From positions 26,217 through 90,216 of the forward strand of contig JBDRZZ010000006.1 of NCBI GenBank assembly GCA_039804165.1: 64,000 nt of DNA, given 5' to 3'. The position numbers were made by a program, and so were the translations under genes. Source of the DNA: a candidate division WOR-3 bacterium (GTDB taxonomy: Bacteria > Hydrothermota > UBA3072). The notes under the pieces were generated by a model, which ran no database searches, was not told the origin of the DNA, and was given only the letters and a program-made list of their open reading frames with translations. Shown piece after piece: positions 45,936-55,964 of this stretch (positions are counted from its first letter, which is position 1; the number at the start of each line of letters is the position of its first letter).

Positions 45936-48518
45936 ATGAAAAAGATATTATTAATTGTTTGGACAACGATACTTTTGTCTTTTGCAGTTTTAAGCCAGAC
46001 GCATCTTACTGTATTTCCAGGCACCACTGTAGAAGTAGGAGAGGAAGTGTATTTTGATGCGATATATTATGCGAGGACAATTTCGGATACGCTTGAATTT
46101 GAGTGGGATTTTGGAGATGGTTATAGGATGTATATAGACACTTCGGATGGGAATCCGTTTGAGTCTGGGGTAGCAGTGGTTCATTATTTTATGAAGCCTG
46201 GAGTGTATACTGTTAAGATGGAAGGGTCTTACTATAAGTTAGTTGGAGTAAGTAAGCCGGTAAAGCTCAATACGGTAGCGGTAGATTCAGTTGTTATAAC
46301 TGTTACAGGGGAGGCACCTATTGCAGGATTTGAGGTATTACGAGCGCCATTTCATGGAAGGGTAGCGCAGTATTTATATGCAAAGGTTCCGGCTGGGTAT
46401 AGTCCGAGTCAAGTTAGTGCCAGGATTGAGAAGGTAGGTGGAGGATATAGTGAGGAGTTGGTTGGTACGACGGTAGATACGTTGCAGAGGTTTTTGTTGC
46501 GGAATGCTCAATTGCCTATGGGGGATTATGTTATTACATTTGAGTTGAAGAGTGGTCAGAGTGTGGTTAGTCGGATAAGGGAGAAATTTACGAAGCCATA
46601 TAATGGTGCGCCAGTAATTGGGATAGATGAGAATAATGCCTTTGTTTTGAATGGGACGACGTACTTTTTCCCTATAGGACCGTTTATGAGTAGTAATACC
46701 TCACTATTGAGTAGGGTATCGACTGCTCTACATACTGAAGGGTATTACCCTTCTCATAATCCATCGACATGGGTAGATTACATTTCTCAAGGTAGAGCTT
46801 ATAATTTGATGACAATAGGTCCAACCAGATGGGAAGGTTTTATATCGGAGCCAGCATTTTACAAACGAAACTCAAAGGTAGATAGTATTGTAATATATGT
46901 ACAAACAGCGAAGAATGAGCAAGGGTTATTTGCGTGGTGTTGGTGTGATGAGCCGGAGCTTGGAGGTCGTTGGGCTCAGGTGCCTACACAAGTATTGGCA
47001 GCATGGGCATATAGGACTCGGTTAGAGGATCCACATCATTTAGCAACAAATCAGCTGTATGGATATAGTTACCAGAGGTATAGAAAACCGAAGCAGAGTA
47101 ATACGTTATCTGCAATGTATATGTATCGGCACAATGCGCCGTGGTATGGAGGGAAGAGGCATTTTTATGGGGATTTTTACACACATGATGCATACCCGTT
47201 AGAGGCGCAGGAGCATGCATCGTTTAAAGATTCAACTGCAGGTATATTTGAGTTATGGTTTGAGAATCTAGATGTATTCAGGTGGGTAAATTGCGATCTT
47301 ATACCATTAGGTGCATGTGTAGAAACGCAGAATGTGACATCTTGTAGTAGGATGGATCAAGAGGATTACACTACCTCATGGGATGCAGGTCCGACGCCGG
47401 ATGAGCTGAGGATGGAGTTATGGGGTGCAGTTGTTCATGGTATGAAAGCAATAGTATACTTTGATTTATTTTCTCCTACGCCGGCGGAGAATTTTAGTGT
47501 TATGGGAGAATTTAAGGAGACAATTACAGCGTTGACGCCGGTAATATTTTCAGTGCCATCGACGAGGGTTATGACGCATAATTGTAACACGAGGGGGAAT
47601 AGAGTAGATATAATGGTACGTGAGCATGGGAATGATGTATATGTATTTGCGGTAAGGGTGAGTGAGCCGGAGGGTGAATGGGATGAGGTATATGAGCCTG
47701 AGAAGATACGTTTTGAGTTGAACACAGGGATAAATATTTCGAAAGCGTATGATGAGTTATCGAGGTATAGGTGGAGTTATGTGAAGTTAGATGCTACTGA
47801 GGGGCAGAAGGAATTTAGTTGTGTAGTTCCGGAGGGTAGTATAGTACCTGGTAGTGTAATAATATCTGCTGTAATAAATAGTGCAGCATCGCAGGGGTAT
47901 CCTGATTCATTAGTAGATCAACATACAGGGAAGAAGTATCCGACGGCATTAGATATAGTTGGTAATTTGAAGTATGGATATGATGATGGGAATGGGAATA
48001 TTATACCACACGCAAATTATGGTGGTAAGAAGTTAACAGGGGCGGTTAATTATTCGACTGGGCAGATACAGTTTAGTTTTGAGACTGGAATACCGGAGGG
48101 GAAGGGATTTGTGCAGGTAGCGTATGCGCCTGGCAATAGGCAAGCTCGAGAGGTTTCGATTAATAATGGAGTTATCAGTGAAGATCTTGAGCGGAATGCG
48201 GTGAGGATATATAGGATACCGCTTGATTCAACTGGAGGTGAGGGAAATGGTCCTGGCAAGTTTAAATTATATCAGAATTCTCCTAATCCGTTTGATTCTA
48301 CTACGGTGATACGGTATGAAATTCCAAAGGAGGTAAGAGTGATATTAAAGATGTATGACCTCTTAGGACGGGAGGTGACTACTTTGGTTGATGAGATCAA
48401 AGGACCTGGAAGGTATGATTTAAAGTTAAATGGAGAAAAAATTCCTTCTGGAATATATTTTTACAGGATGATAGCGGGTGAGTTTGAGGCAGTAAAAAAG
48501 ATGATATTGATAAAATAG
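45936..48518 (+). CDS. Secreted PKD-domain protein with glycosidase-like core and sorting domain
   Basis: 860 aa with a signal peptide (LLIVWTTILLSFAVLS). Residues ~25-125 form a PKD domain (EFEWDFGDG). From ~225 the sequence NGAPVIGIDENN ... LNGTTYFFPIGPF opens a region shared with the 704-aa protein at 53839. It contains LFAWCWCDEPELGG (D338-E339), which resembles the acid motif of TIM-barrel glycosidases. The sorting domain is ~776-860 (NSPNPFDSTT, YDLLGREVTTLV). The substrate and exact family are not recognised. GGAGGG precedes the ATG. Confidence 0.82.
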   Translation: MKKILLIVWTTILLSFAVLSQTHLTVFPGTTVEVGEEVYFDAIYYARTISDTLEFEWDFGDGYRMYIDTSDGNPFESGVAVVHYFMKPGVYTVKMEGSYYKLVGVSKPVKLNTVAVDSVVITVTGEAPIAGFEVLRAPFHGRVAQYLYAKVPAGYSPSQVSARIEKVGGGYSEELVGTTVDTLQRFLLRNAQLPMGDYVITFELKSGQSVVSRIREKFTKPYNGAPVIGIDENNAFVLNGTTYFFPIGPFMSSNTSLLSRVSTALHTEGYYPSHNPSTWVDYISQGRAYNLMTIGPTRWEGFISEPAFYKRNSKVDSIVIYVQTAKNEQGLFAWCWCDEPELGGRWAQVPTQVLAAWAYRTRLEDPHHLATNQLYGYSYQRYRKPKQSNTLSAMYMYRHNAPWYGGKRHFYGDFYTHDAYPLEAQEHASFKDSTAGIFELWFENLDVFRWVNCDLIPLGACVETQNVTSCSRMDQEDYTTSWDAGPTPDELRMELWGAVVHGMKAIVYFDLFSPTPAENFSVMGEFKETITALTPVIFSVPSTRVMTHNCNTRGNRVDIMVREHGNDVYVFAVRVSEPEGEWDEVYEPEKIRFELNTGINISKAYDELSRYRWSYVKLDATEGQKEFSCVVPEGSIVPGSVIISAVINSAASQGYPDSLVDQHTGKKYPTALDIVGNLKYGYDDGNGNIIPHANYGGKKLTGAVNYSTGQIQFSFETGIPEGKGFVQVAYAPGNRQAREVSINNGVISEDLERNAVRIYRIPLDSTGGEGNGPGKFKLYQNSPNPFDSTTVIRYEIPKEVRVILKMYDLLGREVTTLVDEIKGPGRYDLKLNGEKIPSGIYFYRMIAGEFEAVKKMILIK

Positions 48519-48548
48519 AATAATGGACTTCTAAAAGGAGGTTTAAGA

Positions 48549-50483
48549 ATGAAGAAACAAATAGGGATAAAATTGCTTTGTCTTTTTATACTTTATAGTG
48601 TAAGAATGTTTGCGGTCTCTGCGGATTCGATTAAGCAGGGAGAGGTGGTGTGGAAGTTTTCTGAGCCACGGCCGGTGGGGCAATTTGCTAATGGAGACTG
48701 GTGGGTATTGGCGCCTGTGACTATAACTGAGATATTGCCGAAATATGAGAAGATTACGGACTCGGTGAGTGTGTATTCGAAGGTAGTATTGTTGACATTT
48801 TATATAAATGGATGGGAGGTAAATCCGGTTGCGAACCAATACAAACATGGATTTGATGGGGCATTGTATTATAATGTTAGTGATCCTAGTAAGAGTTATT
48901 TTGATTCGACGTTAGTACCTAAGTTACCGTATACGGTTACGGTGGGTGCAGTGGATAGTTCGGGTGGTGCGGTATCGATAGTCAAGGCGGTATCGAATTT
49001 GGATAAAGGTGGTAAGAATTATTTGCCATATAGGCGGATTAAGTCTGCTAAGGTATTGACAGTTGTATCGAGTATACCACCAGAAAATGGATCAAAGTTA
49101 TTTAGGCCTCCGTATGTTAGGGGAGAGAAGCCGTTTTATTCGGTAGATAGTATACGGTGGGACAGGTTACCGTCTTACGATTCTCCAGTAAGTAGTCCGC
49201 CGACTTTAGAATCAATTGAATCATTATATCGTAATACAGGTTTAGCACATGCAAAGGCAGTGCGGAATATGCTTCCAGTAGATGCATATGTAGGTGATTA
49301 CCAGCCTAGTAATTGTCCAAGTATTAACGAGGCGCTCTTAAGGTTGATGTTAAATGATAAGACGAATGAGGAGAAGAAGCCGGCGTTAATAGCGGTATTA
49401 CAGAGAGGTATTGATATGATACATTGGCAGATATTAGGTAATGTTCATCCTGAATCGGGTCACCAGCCGGGATTGTTAGCGATACCGACATTTACAGCGG
49501 CTTTATTGGAAATTAACAAGTATAAGGTATTTGTGCAGACACTAGCGGAGGTATTAGGTAATGAACGTTATTCTAGGAAAAATTTTCATGAATATTGTAT
49601 GTTACACGAGAGTAGTTGGAATCCAGATGTAGTTTTATGGGGAGGGGTTGATACTGAGAATAAATACTGGGATTATGTTATAAAAGGTAGCGGTAATCGT
49701 TCGATTGCAGATCCGTATGGGTATATAGATGGAGGTAAATCACCTGAGCCGTCGTATCAGGCGATATGTATTAATGGATATAAAGGGGAGGTGTTATGTG
49801 CGCATTTGATGCCGGCAATGCGGGAGGTATGGTTTGATTCAGTGTATATGAGGATGACGAAGTATGTAGATAGGATGGTGAATTTAGGTAAATGGACACA
49901 GCCAGATCCATGCGCACCTGCAGAAGGGGTATGGAGGGGGACGGGCCCGAAGAATGGTAAGCCATGTACATCAGCGATGCCAAGTCCTGATGGAGGAGAT
50001 ACATGTATATTGAGTTATGATAATTACAAGAAGACGTTTGGGCCTGATACGAATAATCCTGGTAAGTGTATATGTGATAAGGATTCGTCGGATGGGATAG
50101 GTAGATTTCCGTATGTGCATGGTAGTCAGGTAGGATGGCAGTATAAGAGTAAGTTTGTGGACACGATGTGGAGTGTATATAGAGCATCTGGTGTAGAAGA
50201 GGAAGAAAAAGGAAATTATTCAGATTTTCTATTGTTGGAGAATTATCCTAATCCTTTTAGTGGAAAAACCAGAATAGTTTATGGGATACCTAGAAAATCA
50301 AGGGTGATGGTGAAGGTTTATGATGTGGTTGGGCGGGAAGTGATTAAGCTTGTAGATGAGGAGAAGGAAGCTGGTAGGTATGAGATAGAATTTGAAGCTG
50401 AGAGGATACCCTCGGGAGTTTATTTTTGTAAACTTACAATGGGTGAATGTTCTTTTGGGAAAAAGATAGTAGTGATAAAATAA
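48549..50483 (+). CDS. Secreted protein of unknown function with sorting domain
   Basis: 644 aa, signal peptide at 1-24, ideal ribosome site AAAAGGAGG. Middle region ~190-540 is rich in helices with repeated conserved-looking tryptophans and histidines (GIDMIHWQILGNVHPESGHQPG, EYCMLHESSWNPDVVLWGG), reminiscent of polysaccharide lyases with an alpha-toroid fold, but no family was recognised. A cysteine pair region follows (PGKCICDKDSSDG). Sorting domain at the end (NYPNPFSGKTR, YDVVGREVIKLV). It forms a run with the two upstream cargo genes. Confidence 0.75.
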   Translation: MKKQIGIKLLCLFILYSVRMFAVSADSIKQGEVVWKFSEPRPVGQFANGDWWVLAPVTITEILPKYEKITDSVSVYSKVVLLTFYINGWEVNPVANQYKHGFDGALYYNVSDPSKSYFDSTLVPKLPYTVTVGAVDSSGGAVSIVKAVSNLDKGGKNYLPYRRIKSAKVLTVVSSIPPENGSKLFRPPYVRGEKPFYSVDSIRWDRLPSYDSPVSSPPTLESIESLYRNTGLAHAKAVRNMLPVDAYVGDYQPSNCPSINEALLRLMLNDKTNEEKKPALIAVLQRGIDMIHWQILGNVHPESGHQPGLLAIPTFTAALLEINKYKVFVQTLAEVLGNERYSRKNFHEYCMLHESSWNPDVVLWGGVDTENKYWDYVIKGSGNRSIADPYGYIDGGKSPEPSYQAICINGYKGEVLCAHLMPAMREVWFDSVYMRMTKYVDRMVNLGKWTQPDPCAPAEGVWRGTGPKNGKPCTSAMPSPDGGDTCILSYDNYKKTFGPDTNNPGKCICDKDSSDGIGRFPYVHGSQVGWQYKSKFVDTMWSVYRASGVEEEEKGNYSDFLLLENYPNPFSGKTRIVYGIPRKSRVMVKVYDVVGREVIKLVDEEKEAGRYEIEFEAERIPSGVYFCKLTMGECSFGKKIVVIK

Positions 50484-50493
50484 AGATAAGTTA

Positions 50494-50713
50494 ATAATAT
50501 TAGGCTATGGTATTGCAATATTAGTGTATGGTATAAAAGGACACAGGTTAGTATAAGGTTGAATGGAACGAAACGAATTTAATAGGGCGGTCAGTGGTAA
50601 GCGGAGTGTATTCTTATCAGCTAACAACAAGCAGCAAGTATGTAATGGCCAAAAAGATGTTATTTATTGATATAGAGAAAAAAGAAAGATTAAAATTAAT
50701 AAAAAATAAATAG
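50494..50713 (+). pseudogene. Decayed sorting-domain remnant
   Basis: Between two intact cargo genes, translation gives ILGYGIAILVYGIKG, then after a one-base shift at 50554 KVEWNETNLIGRSVVSGVYSYQL and VMAKKMLFI. This matches the tail of the beta-helix protein at 57283 (ILGREIAILVDGIKEAG, KVEWNG, VVSGVYLYQL). No passenger is left, and stop codons lie directly upstream. It marks a lost cargo gene. Confidence 0.72.
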
Positions 50714-50725
50714 AAGGGTATAAAA

Positions 50726-52057
50726 ATGAGAAAAAATTTTTTGATGTTAATAATAATAGCAATACTTATACAAACGGTGGAAGTTTATTCTGAACCTCTT
50801 ATAGTTGACCATAATGCTGTGGAACTATATGATGATATACCACAACAATGGATTGATTCGGTGAAGAAAATGTGGGTTACAGTTCCTGGAGAGTCACATT
50901 CAAAAGGATACCGTATTGGGCTACGTTTACTGGACTCCATTGATAACAGATTTAGGGTCAGTATTAAAGAATCTGGAACTCCAGAAGGACCAACTAATCA
51001 ATATCTTAGATTTAGTTCTGCTACCTGGGGCGATGTTGAGCATCCAACAGGCTGGATATATGGTTATGGTGAGGAAGACTGGTATACAAGTGATACAGCA
51101 ATAAATCGAACAAAAGCTAGTATAACCTATTGTAACAAAAATGGACTTGTGCTAAATGCAATGGGTTTTGGATGGTGTTGGGACATGACATGGCAGAATG
51201 GAGTTGGTGGAGGAGAAGATCCCGTATATAGATGCAGGTGGGCTGGTTCCTCAGTTGGCGGTCCAGATGGAAACAAACGCTGGGGTTTAGATGCAGAAGA
51301 TTCGGTTCTAACCGGTAATCGTGTTTGTATGGATACTTATTTGCGAGCAACTCAGGAATATATCAATCACTGCAAAGCTAATGGTTACCCCACTAAGGTG
51401 TTTTTTACAACCGGACCGGTTGACGGTACAAGCGGAGAGCTGGCATACCAGCGATATTTGAAACATGAGCATATTCGTAATTATGTTAAAAACTCCACTG
51501 ATGGAATTCTATTTGACTATGCAGATATACTTTCATGGAGTGATTCTGGAGAGGAATATACCATAAGCTGGACAGATCTTGGTGGAACTTATCACTCATT
51601 CCAGCATATCCATCCTGATAATATGTTAGATTTAGATGGCAGTTACACAGAAGATGGCGACCATATTGGTCAACGTGGTGCGTTAAGACTTGCAAAGGCT
51701 ATGTGGTATATGTTAGCTCGAATTGCAGGCTGGGATGGAATCTTAGGGGTTGAGGAGGATGGAAAGTTTGAAGCAAAAGATTTTCTCCTGAGGCAGAATT
51801 ATCCGAATCCATTTCATATAACGACAACAATCAGCTATCGGCTCCCAACTAGAGGTTATGTTAGACTTACCATATACGACTTCCTTGGAAGGGAGATTAA
51901 AGCACTTGTTGATGGGATGAGAGAATCTAGTGAGCAAAAAGTAGAGTGGGATGGTAAAAACACACAAGGTGAACAAGTTGCAAGCGGAATATATTTTTAC
52001 CAATTAAAAACAAGCAGTGGTTTTATAAGCACGAAGAAGATGTTGTTGATAAGATAA
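50726..52057 (+). CDS. Secreted SGNH-like hydrolase candidate with sorting domain
   Basis: 443 aa, signal peptide (NFLMLIIIAILIQTVEVYS). VPGESHSKG (S57/S59) could supply a nucleophile serine. Middle FFTTGPVDGTSG and C-terminal HIHPDN ... MLARIAGWDG recur, altered, in the protein at 55965 (TGHVDGTG, MARIAGWDG). This block order recalls SGNH/GDSL esterases that deacetylate polysaccharides. It may be a new subgroup. The sorting domain covers ~355-443 (NYPNPFHITTT, YDFLGREIKALV). Confidence 0.72.
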   Translation: MRKNFLMLIIIAILIQTVEVYSEPLIVDHNAVELYDDIPQQWIDSVKKMWVTVPGESHSKGYRIGLRLLDSIDNRFRVSIKESGTPEGPTNQYLRFSSATWGDVEHPTGWIYGYGEEDWYTSDTAINRTKASITYCNKNGLVLNAMGFGWCWDMTWQNGVGGGEDPVYRCRWAGSSVGGPDGNKRWGLDAEDSVLTGNRVCMDTYLRATQEYINHCKANGYPTKVFFTTGPVDGTSGELAYQRYLKHEHIRNYVKNSTDGILFDYADILSWSDSGEEYTISWTDLGGTYHSFQHIHPDNMLDLDGSYTEDGDHIGQRGALRLAKAMWYMLARIAGWDGILGVEEDGKFEAKDFLLRQNYPNPFHITTTISYRLPTRGYVRLTIYDFLGREIKALVDGMRESSEQKVEWDGKNTQGEQVASGIYFYQLKTSSGFISTKKMLLIR

Positions 52058-52063
52058 ATTGTT
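51941..52063 (+). repeat. Sorting-domain 3' cassette, copy A
   Basis: The last ~117 bases of the 50726 gene plus the 6 bases after its stop form a 123-base unit that aligns without gaps to 58864-58986. The final 58 bases differ at only about 5 sites, and the 6 bases beyond the stop (ATTGTT) are the same. Similarity ends just after. Confidence 0.7.
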
Positions 52064-52078
52064 ATAAGAAGATATAAT

Positions 52079-53842
52079 ATGAGAAAAATAATACAGAATA
52101 TATCTATATGTATATTTTTGTTAAGTCACATTGCTTTTGCACAGAGTGTTCTTTTAACCTATCCATCGCAAAACCAGTTGAATGTTAATCCTGTAACGAA
52201 TATAGCGGTTGTATTTAATGTCCCAATTAATCCAAACACAATAAATGATAGCACATTTATTGTTTATGGTAGAGAGACAGGTAAGAGAGTAGGTTTATAT
52301 GGTTATGATGCTTCGTCTATGACTGCTGAGTTTAATCCTGCTAAAGATTTTGCGATAGGAGAGGTTGTTACGGTTATTTTGACAAAAGGTATTAAGACAC
52401 TGGCAGGTAATCCATTGTCCAAGCCGTATCAGTGGAATTTTACCATAAAAGCAGGAGAAGCAGAAGCAAACTTTGAGAATAAGATAGGTTATTACATTGG
52501 TAGTTATCCGGAAGCAGTTGTTGCTGTGGATTTGAATAATGATGGTTATGCTGATGTGGCAGTAGCTAAAGGAGAAGATAGTATTACTGTTTTGCTAAAT
52601 AACGGAGAAGGAGCATTTAATAGCAAAACTAATTACTACTCAAAACCCTCTCCATGCTCTATCTATGCTTCAGACCTAGATAATGATGGTGATATTGATC
52701 TAGTTACTGCTAATGGTAGATGTGATAGTATTGTTATCTTCCCAAATAACGGCGATGGTACTTTTGGGCAAGCTATTTTTTATACTACTGGAGATTGTCC
52801 CGTTGATGTTATTGCAGCAGATTTTAACGGCGATGGTTACAAGGATTTAGCTGTGGCGAACGCTTGGTCTTGGACATTTTCAGTTTTTATGAATAACGGA
52901 AATGGTGGTTTTATGCCTAAAGTAGATTATCCGGCAATTCACCATATACATTCTGTATTAGCATTTGACATTGATAATGATGGTGATATGGATATAGCTT
53001 TTTCTGGGGATTCTGATAATATGGCAGATAGTATATTTGTTTATAAGAATCAAGGCAATGGCACTTTTACAGGGAAGAAAGGTTATCAGACGGGACGATA
53101 TCCGTATGCGATGTGCACATCGGATTTTAATGGTGATGGATATGCAGACTTAGCAGTTACGAATTATTATCATTTAGATTTTTCTATATTGCTAAACAAT
53201 GGTAACGGTTCTTTTTTACCGAGGGCGAATTATTATGTAGGAGTTCATCCGAGTTCTGTTTTTCCTGCAGATTACGACGGTGATGGTGATATGGATTTAG
53301 CGATTCCTTATTTAGCATTTTGGGGGAGTCGACATGACTCGCTTGCAATATTTTTCAATGATGGTAATGGAATATTTTCGACGAGGAAGGATTTTCCGGC
53401 TGATTCACAATCTTCGTGTGTTTACGGTTCAGATATAGATAAGGATGGAGATATAGATCTTGTGGTTACAAACAGAATGATGTCAAAAAAAGTGACTGTA
53501 TTTTTAAATTCAAATCACACTGGTGTAGTCTCACAACAAGAATTGCCGTCAATTTATTGTTTATCGCAGAATTATCCTAATCCGTTTAATTCAAGGACAA
53601 CTATTAGTTATAGTATTGGCATAAGGAGTTATGTGAGTTTGAAGATTTATGATGTTTTGGGCAGGGAGATTGTAACCCTTGTTGATGGAATAAAAGAGGC
53701 AGGTAAACACATAGTCGAATGGGATGGAATGAATTTGTTAGGTCAAAAAGTCAACAGTGGTATCTATTTTTATCGACTTAAAAGCAAAGAAAATTTTGTA
53801 ATCACAAAGAAGATGATATTATTAAATAAGGAGGAGAAATGA
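52079..53842 (+). CDS. Secreted FG-GAP/VCBS repeat protein with Big-like domain and sorting domain
   Basis: 587 aa. Signal peptide at 1-21. Residues ~22-125 form a bacterial Ig-like domain (VLLTYPSQNQLNVNP, KPYQWNFTIKAG). Residues ~135-480 contain seven FG-GAP-type repeats with calcium-binding loops (DLNNDGYAD, DLDNDGDID, DFNGDGYKD, DIDNDGDMD, DYDGDGDMD, DIDKDGDID), which build a propeller. Sorting domain at ~500-587 (NYPNPFNSRTT, YDVLGREIVTLV). A binding or adhesion role is likely. It overlaps the next gene by ATGA. Confidence 0.87.
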   Translation: MRKIIQNISICIFLLSHIAFAQSVLLTYPSQNQLNVNPVTNIAVVFNVPINPNTINDSTFIVYGRETGKRVGLYGYDASSMTAEFNPAKDFAIGEVVTVILTKGIKTLAGNPLSKPYQWNFTIKAGEAEANFENKIGYYIGSYPEAVVAVDLNNDGYADVAVAKGEDSITVLLNNGEGAFNSKTNYYSKPSPCSIYASDLDNDGDIDLVTANGRCDSIVIFPNNGDGTFGQAIFYTTGDCPVDVIAADFNGDGYKDLAVANAWSWTFSVFMNNGNGGFMPKVDYPAIHHIHSVLAFDIDNDGDMDIAFSGDSDNMADSIFVYKNQGNGTFTGKKGYQTGRYPYAMCTSDFNGDGYADLAVTNYYHLDFSILLNNGNGSFLPRANYYVGVHPSSVFPADYDGDGDMDLAIPYLAFWGSRHDSLAIFFNDGNGIFSTRKDFPADSQSSCVYGSDIDKDGDIDLVVTNRMMSKKVTVFLNSNHTGVVSQQELPSIYCLSQNYPNPFNSRTTISYSIGIRSYVSLKIYDVLGREIVTLVDGIKEAGKHIVEWDGMNLLGQKVNSGIYFYRLKSKENFVITKKMILLNKEEK

Positions 53843-55953
53843 AACAATCTGTTATTATACTATTCTTATTTTTATGTGTATTACCACAATTAGTTGTTGT
53901 TAAATCTGCGACAATAGATGTTTATATGGCAGATCCAGAAGTTAGGATTGCTCAAAAGCTCTATGTGCAGATATCTGATGTATCTCCCTCAGACCGACTG
54001 TTGGTTATACTTGACGGTGATACAGTGTGTGATCGAAATGGGCCTCTTTTGCCCGAGGAAATTGTACTAGTGAGTTACGCCAATCAAGTTGCTGGAGACC
54101 ATACACTTGTTGTCAAAATTGTAGACATCTACGGCAACGATGCCTCAAACATTTTTACAAGAACATGGCGCACTTTGCATAATGGAATTCCAGTTGTTGG
54201 CATAGACGAGAACAATTCTATACGTGTAAACGGGGAGTTATATTTTCCCGTTTATGCACCAGTGGAGCGCACATCAGCCCAATGGATTAGAGATAGCCTG
54301 ATGAATACAACATTCACACTAGACTATCGTCATCCTGACAGGTGGGATTATACTATTGACGATTATATAGATTGGTTGAATATAACAGTTGGTTATGGAA
54401 CGCGTAATATAGGTCCAGCAACACGGTTCCAAGGCATAGGCAGAAGGATATGGATAAATCCTGAAACAAATGATACCGTAGTTATAGTAAATGGACATGG
54501 TCATGGTAACGATTTAGATATAATACGTCAATATGTAATTGCTGTACGAGACCACCCTGGACTTTTAATGTGGCAGTGGTCAGATGAACCTGACTGTGGA
54601 GGCACTGGTAATCGAGCAGAGCCAGAAGAAGTAAGAGCATGGACTGATACATGTCACAAATATGATACAAATCATCCACATGCTGTGAATCTTGGTGCAT
54701 ACCATTACGGACGGAATGATAGCTATTCAGTAAATCTATGTAGAGAATACAGTTACGTTTATGGTGCAAGCACTGGACATCATTCAGGTGAAAGAAAACC
54801 GATTGCGGATATTATTGGCTTCGACTTTTATCCAATAGAATATGGATCTATGAGGGATTATAGCGGTTTAGATGTCGGTTTTGTAAGCATGGCAGATGCA
54901 TTGGATCGACTCCGTTTTGAGTATAATCATGACCTCTTTCCAATTTTTTCCTGGAATGAGAACTGTGATATTCATCCTGAATATACCGATGCTCCTGCTT
55001 GCCCTGGGAACAGAGACTATTGCCCTGGATTCTGTTCTTTTGATTCGACGTGTAACCCATCTGGAACACGATGTGACAAATGCTGTCCTGAAGGTTCAGT
55101 TAGGTGTACACCTGGTGTTAATTGTCCAGCTTCTACTCGTGGTTATTGTCGCAATAGTCCACCCTATTATCAATGGACACCCCCACCTACGCCAGAGCAG
55201 ATGTGGGCTGAATACTGGATTAAGATAATACACGGTGTAAAAGGATTTCAGATACACGCTGCATTCAGTGATGATTGTGTAGGGTACAACAGCAGAACAC
55301 AAGGTCTACCACCTCGCAATGCAGAGACTATGAGAAAATTCCTAACTTGGATGAACGACCTTAAGTATGCTGTGCTTGGACCCGATTACGACGGAACAGT
55401 AATTCATCAAGAGGCAAGCGGAGTTAGAGTTGATGTTATGGTAAAAAAGTATGAGGATATTATTTACATCATCGCTGCAAATTTGTCAATGGAACAGAGC
55501 GAAACTGTCCAATTTACAATGGATGTAAGTTCACAGGGACCTGTTGAAGTCTATGGGGAAGGTAGAACCATTCCTGTCAGCAATAATACGTTTTCCGATA
55601 ATTTTGCTCCGTTAGGTGTTCATATCTATAAATATAGGGCTTCAAATGATGGCTCCGAAAGTAATCAACCTAAGCAGTTCTATCTCTACCAGAATTTCCC
55701 TAATCCTTTTAACTCTTCCACAAAAATCCAGTTCTTTATTGGGAACAGGGAGAAAATAGAATTAATTATCTATGACATACTTGGTAAGAAAGTACGCACA
55801 CTCGTTAATGATGTTCTAAGCACTGGTGCTCATACAATTTCATGGGATGGAAAAGATAACTTTGGTAATGTTGTGAGTAGTGGAATTTATTTCTATCAAC
55901 TAAGAGATGGCAAAAATATAGTAAAAACTAAAAAAATGACTTTAATAAAATAA
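53839..55953 (+). CDS. Secreted glycosidase-like protein with cysteine-rich insert and sorting domain
   Basis: 704 aa, signal peptide at 1-24. From ~120 it parallels the 860-aa protein: NGIPVVGIDENNSIRVNG, then LLMWQWSDEPDCGG (D249-E250), and later PTPEQMWAEYWIKIIHGVKG. These suggest a TIM-barrel glycosidase of one unnamed family. Residues 388-437 hold ten cysteines (CPGNRDYCPGFCSF ... CDKCCPEG), absent from the paralogue, probably a disulfide-rich module. Sorting domain at ~615-704 (NFPNPFNSSTK, YDILGKKVRTLV). Confidence 0.8.
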   Translation: MKQSVIILFLFLCVLPQLVVVKSATIDVYMADPEVRIAQKLYVQISDVSPSDRLLVILDGDTVCDRNGPLLPEEIVLVSYANQVAGDHTLVVKIVDIYGNDASNIFTRTWRTLHNGIPVVGIDENNSIRVNGELYFPVYAPVERTSAQWIRDSLMNTTFTLDYRHPDRWDYTIDDYIDWLNITVGYGTRNIGPATRFQGIGRRIWINPETNDTVVIVNGHGHGNDLDIIRQYVIAVRDHPGLLMWQWSDEPDCGGTGNRAEPEEVRAWTDTCHKYDTNHPHAVNLGAYHYGRNDSYSVNLCREYSYVYGASTGHHSGERKPIADIIGFDFYPIEYGSMRDYSGLDVGFVSMADALDRLRFEYNHDLFPIFSWNENCDIHPEYTDAPACPGNRDYCPGFCSFDSTCNPSGTRCDKCCPEGSVRCTPGVNCPASTRGYCRNSPPYYQWTPPPTPEQMWAEYWIKIIHGVKGFQIHAAFSDDCVGYNSRTQGLPPRNAETMRKFLTWMNDLKYAVLGPDYDGTVIHQEASGVRVDVMVKKYEDIIYIIAANLSMEQSETVQFTMDVSSQGPVEVYGEGRTIPVSNNTFSDNFAPLGVHIYKYRASNDGSESNQPKQFYLYQNFPNPFNSSTKIQFFIGNREKIELIIYDILGKKVRTLVNDVLSTGAHTISWDGKDNFGNVVSSGIYFYQLRDGKNIVKTKKMTLIK

Positions 55954-55964
55954 AGGAGGTCTCT

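Noticed and set aside
46984..47725. Antisense open frames opposite the 860-aa cargo gene
   Set aside because: They arise because the coding strand is poor in C and in TTA/CTA/TCA codons. The translations look random.
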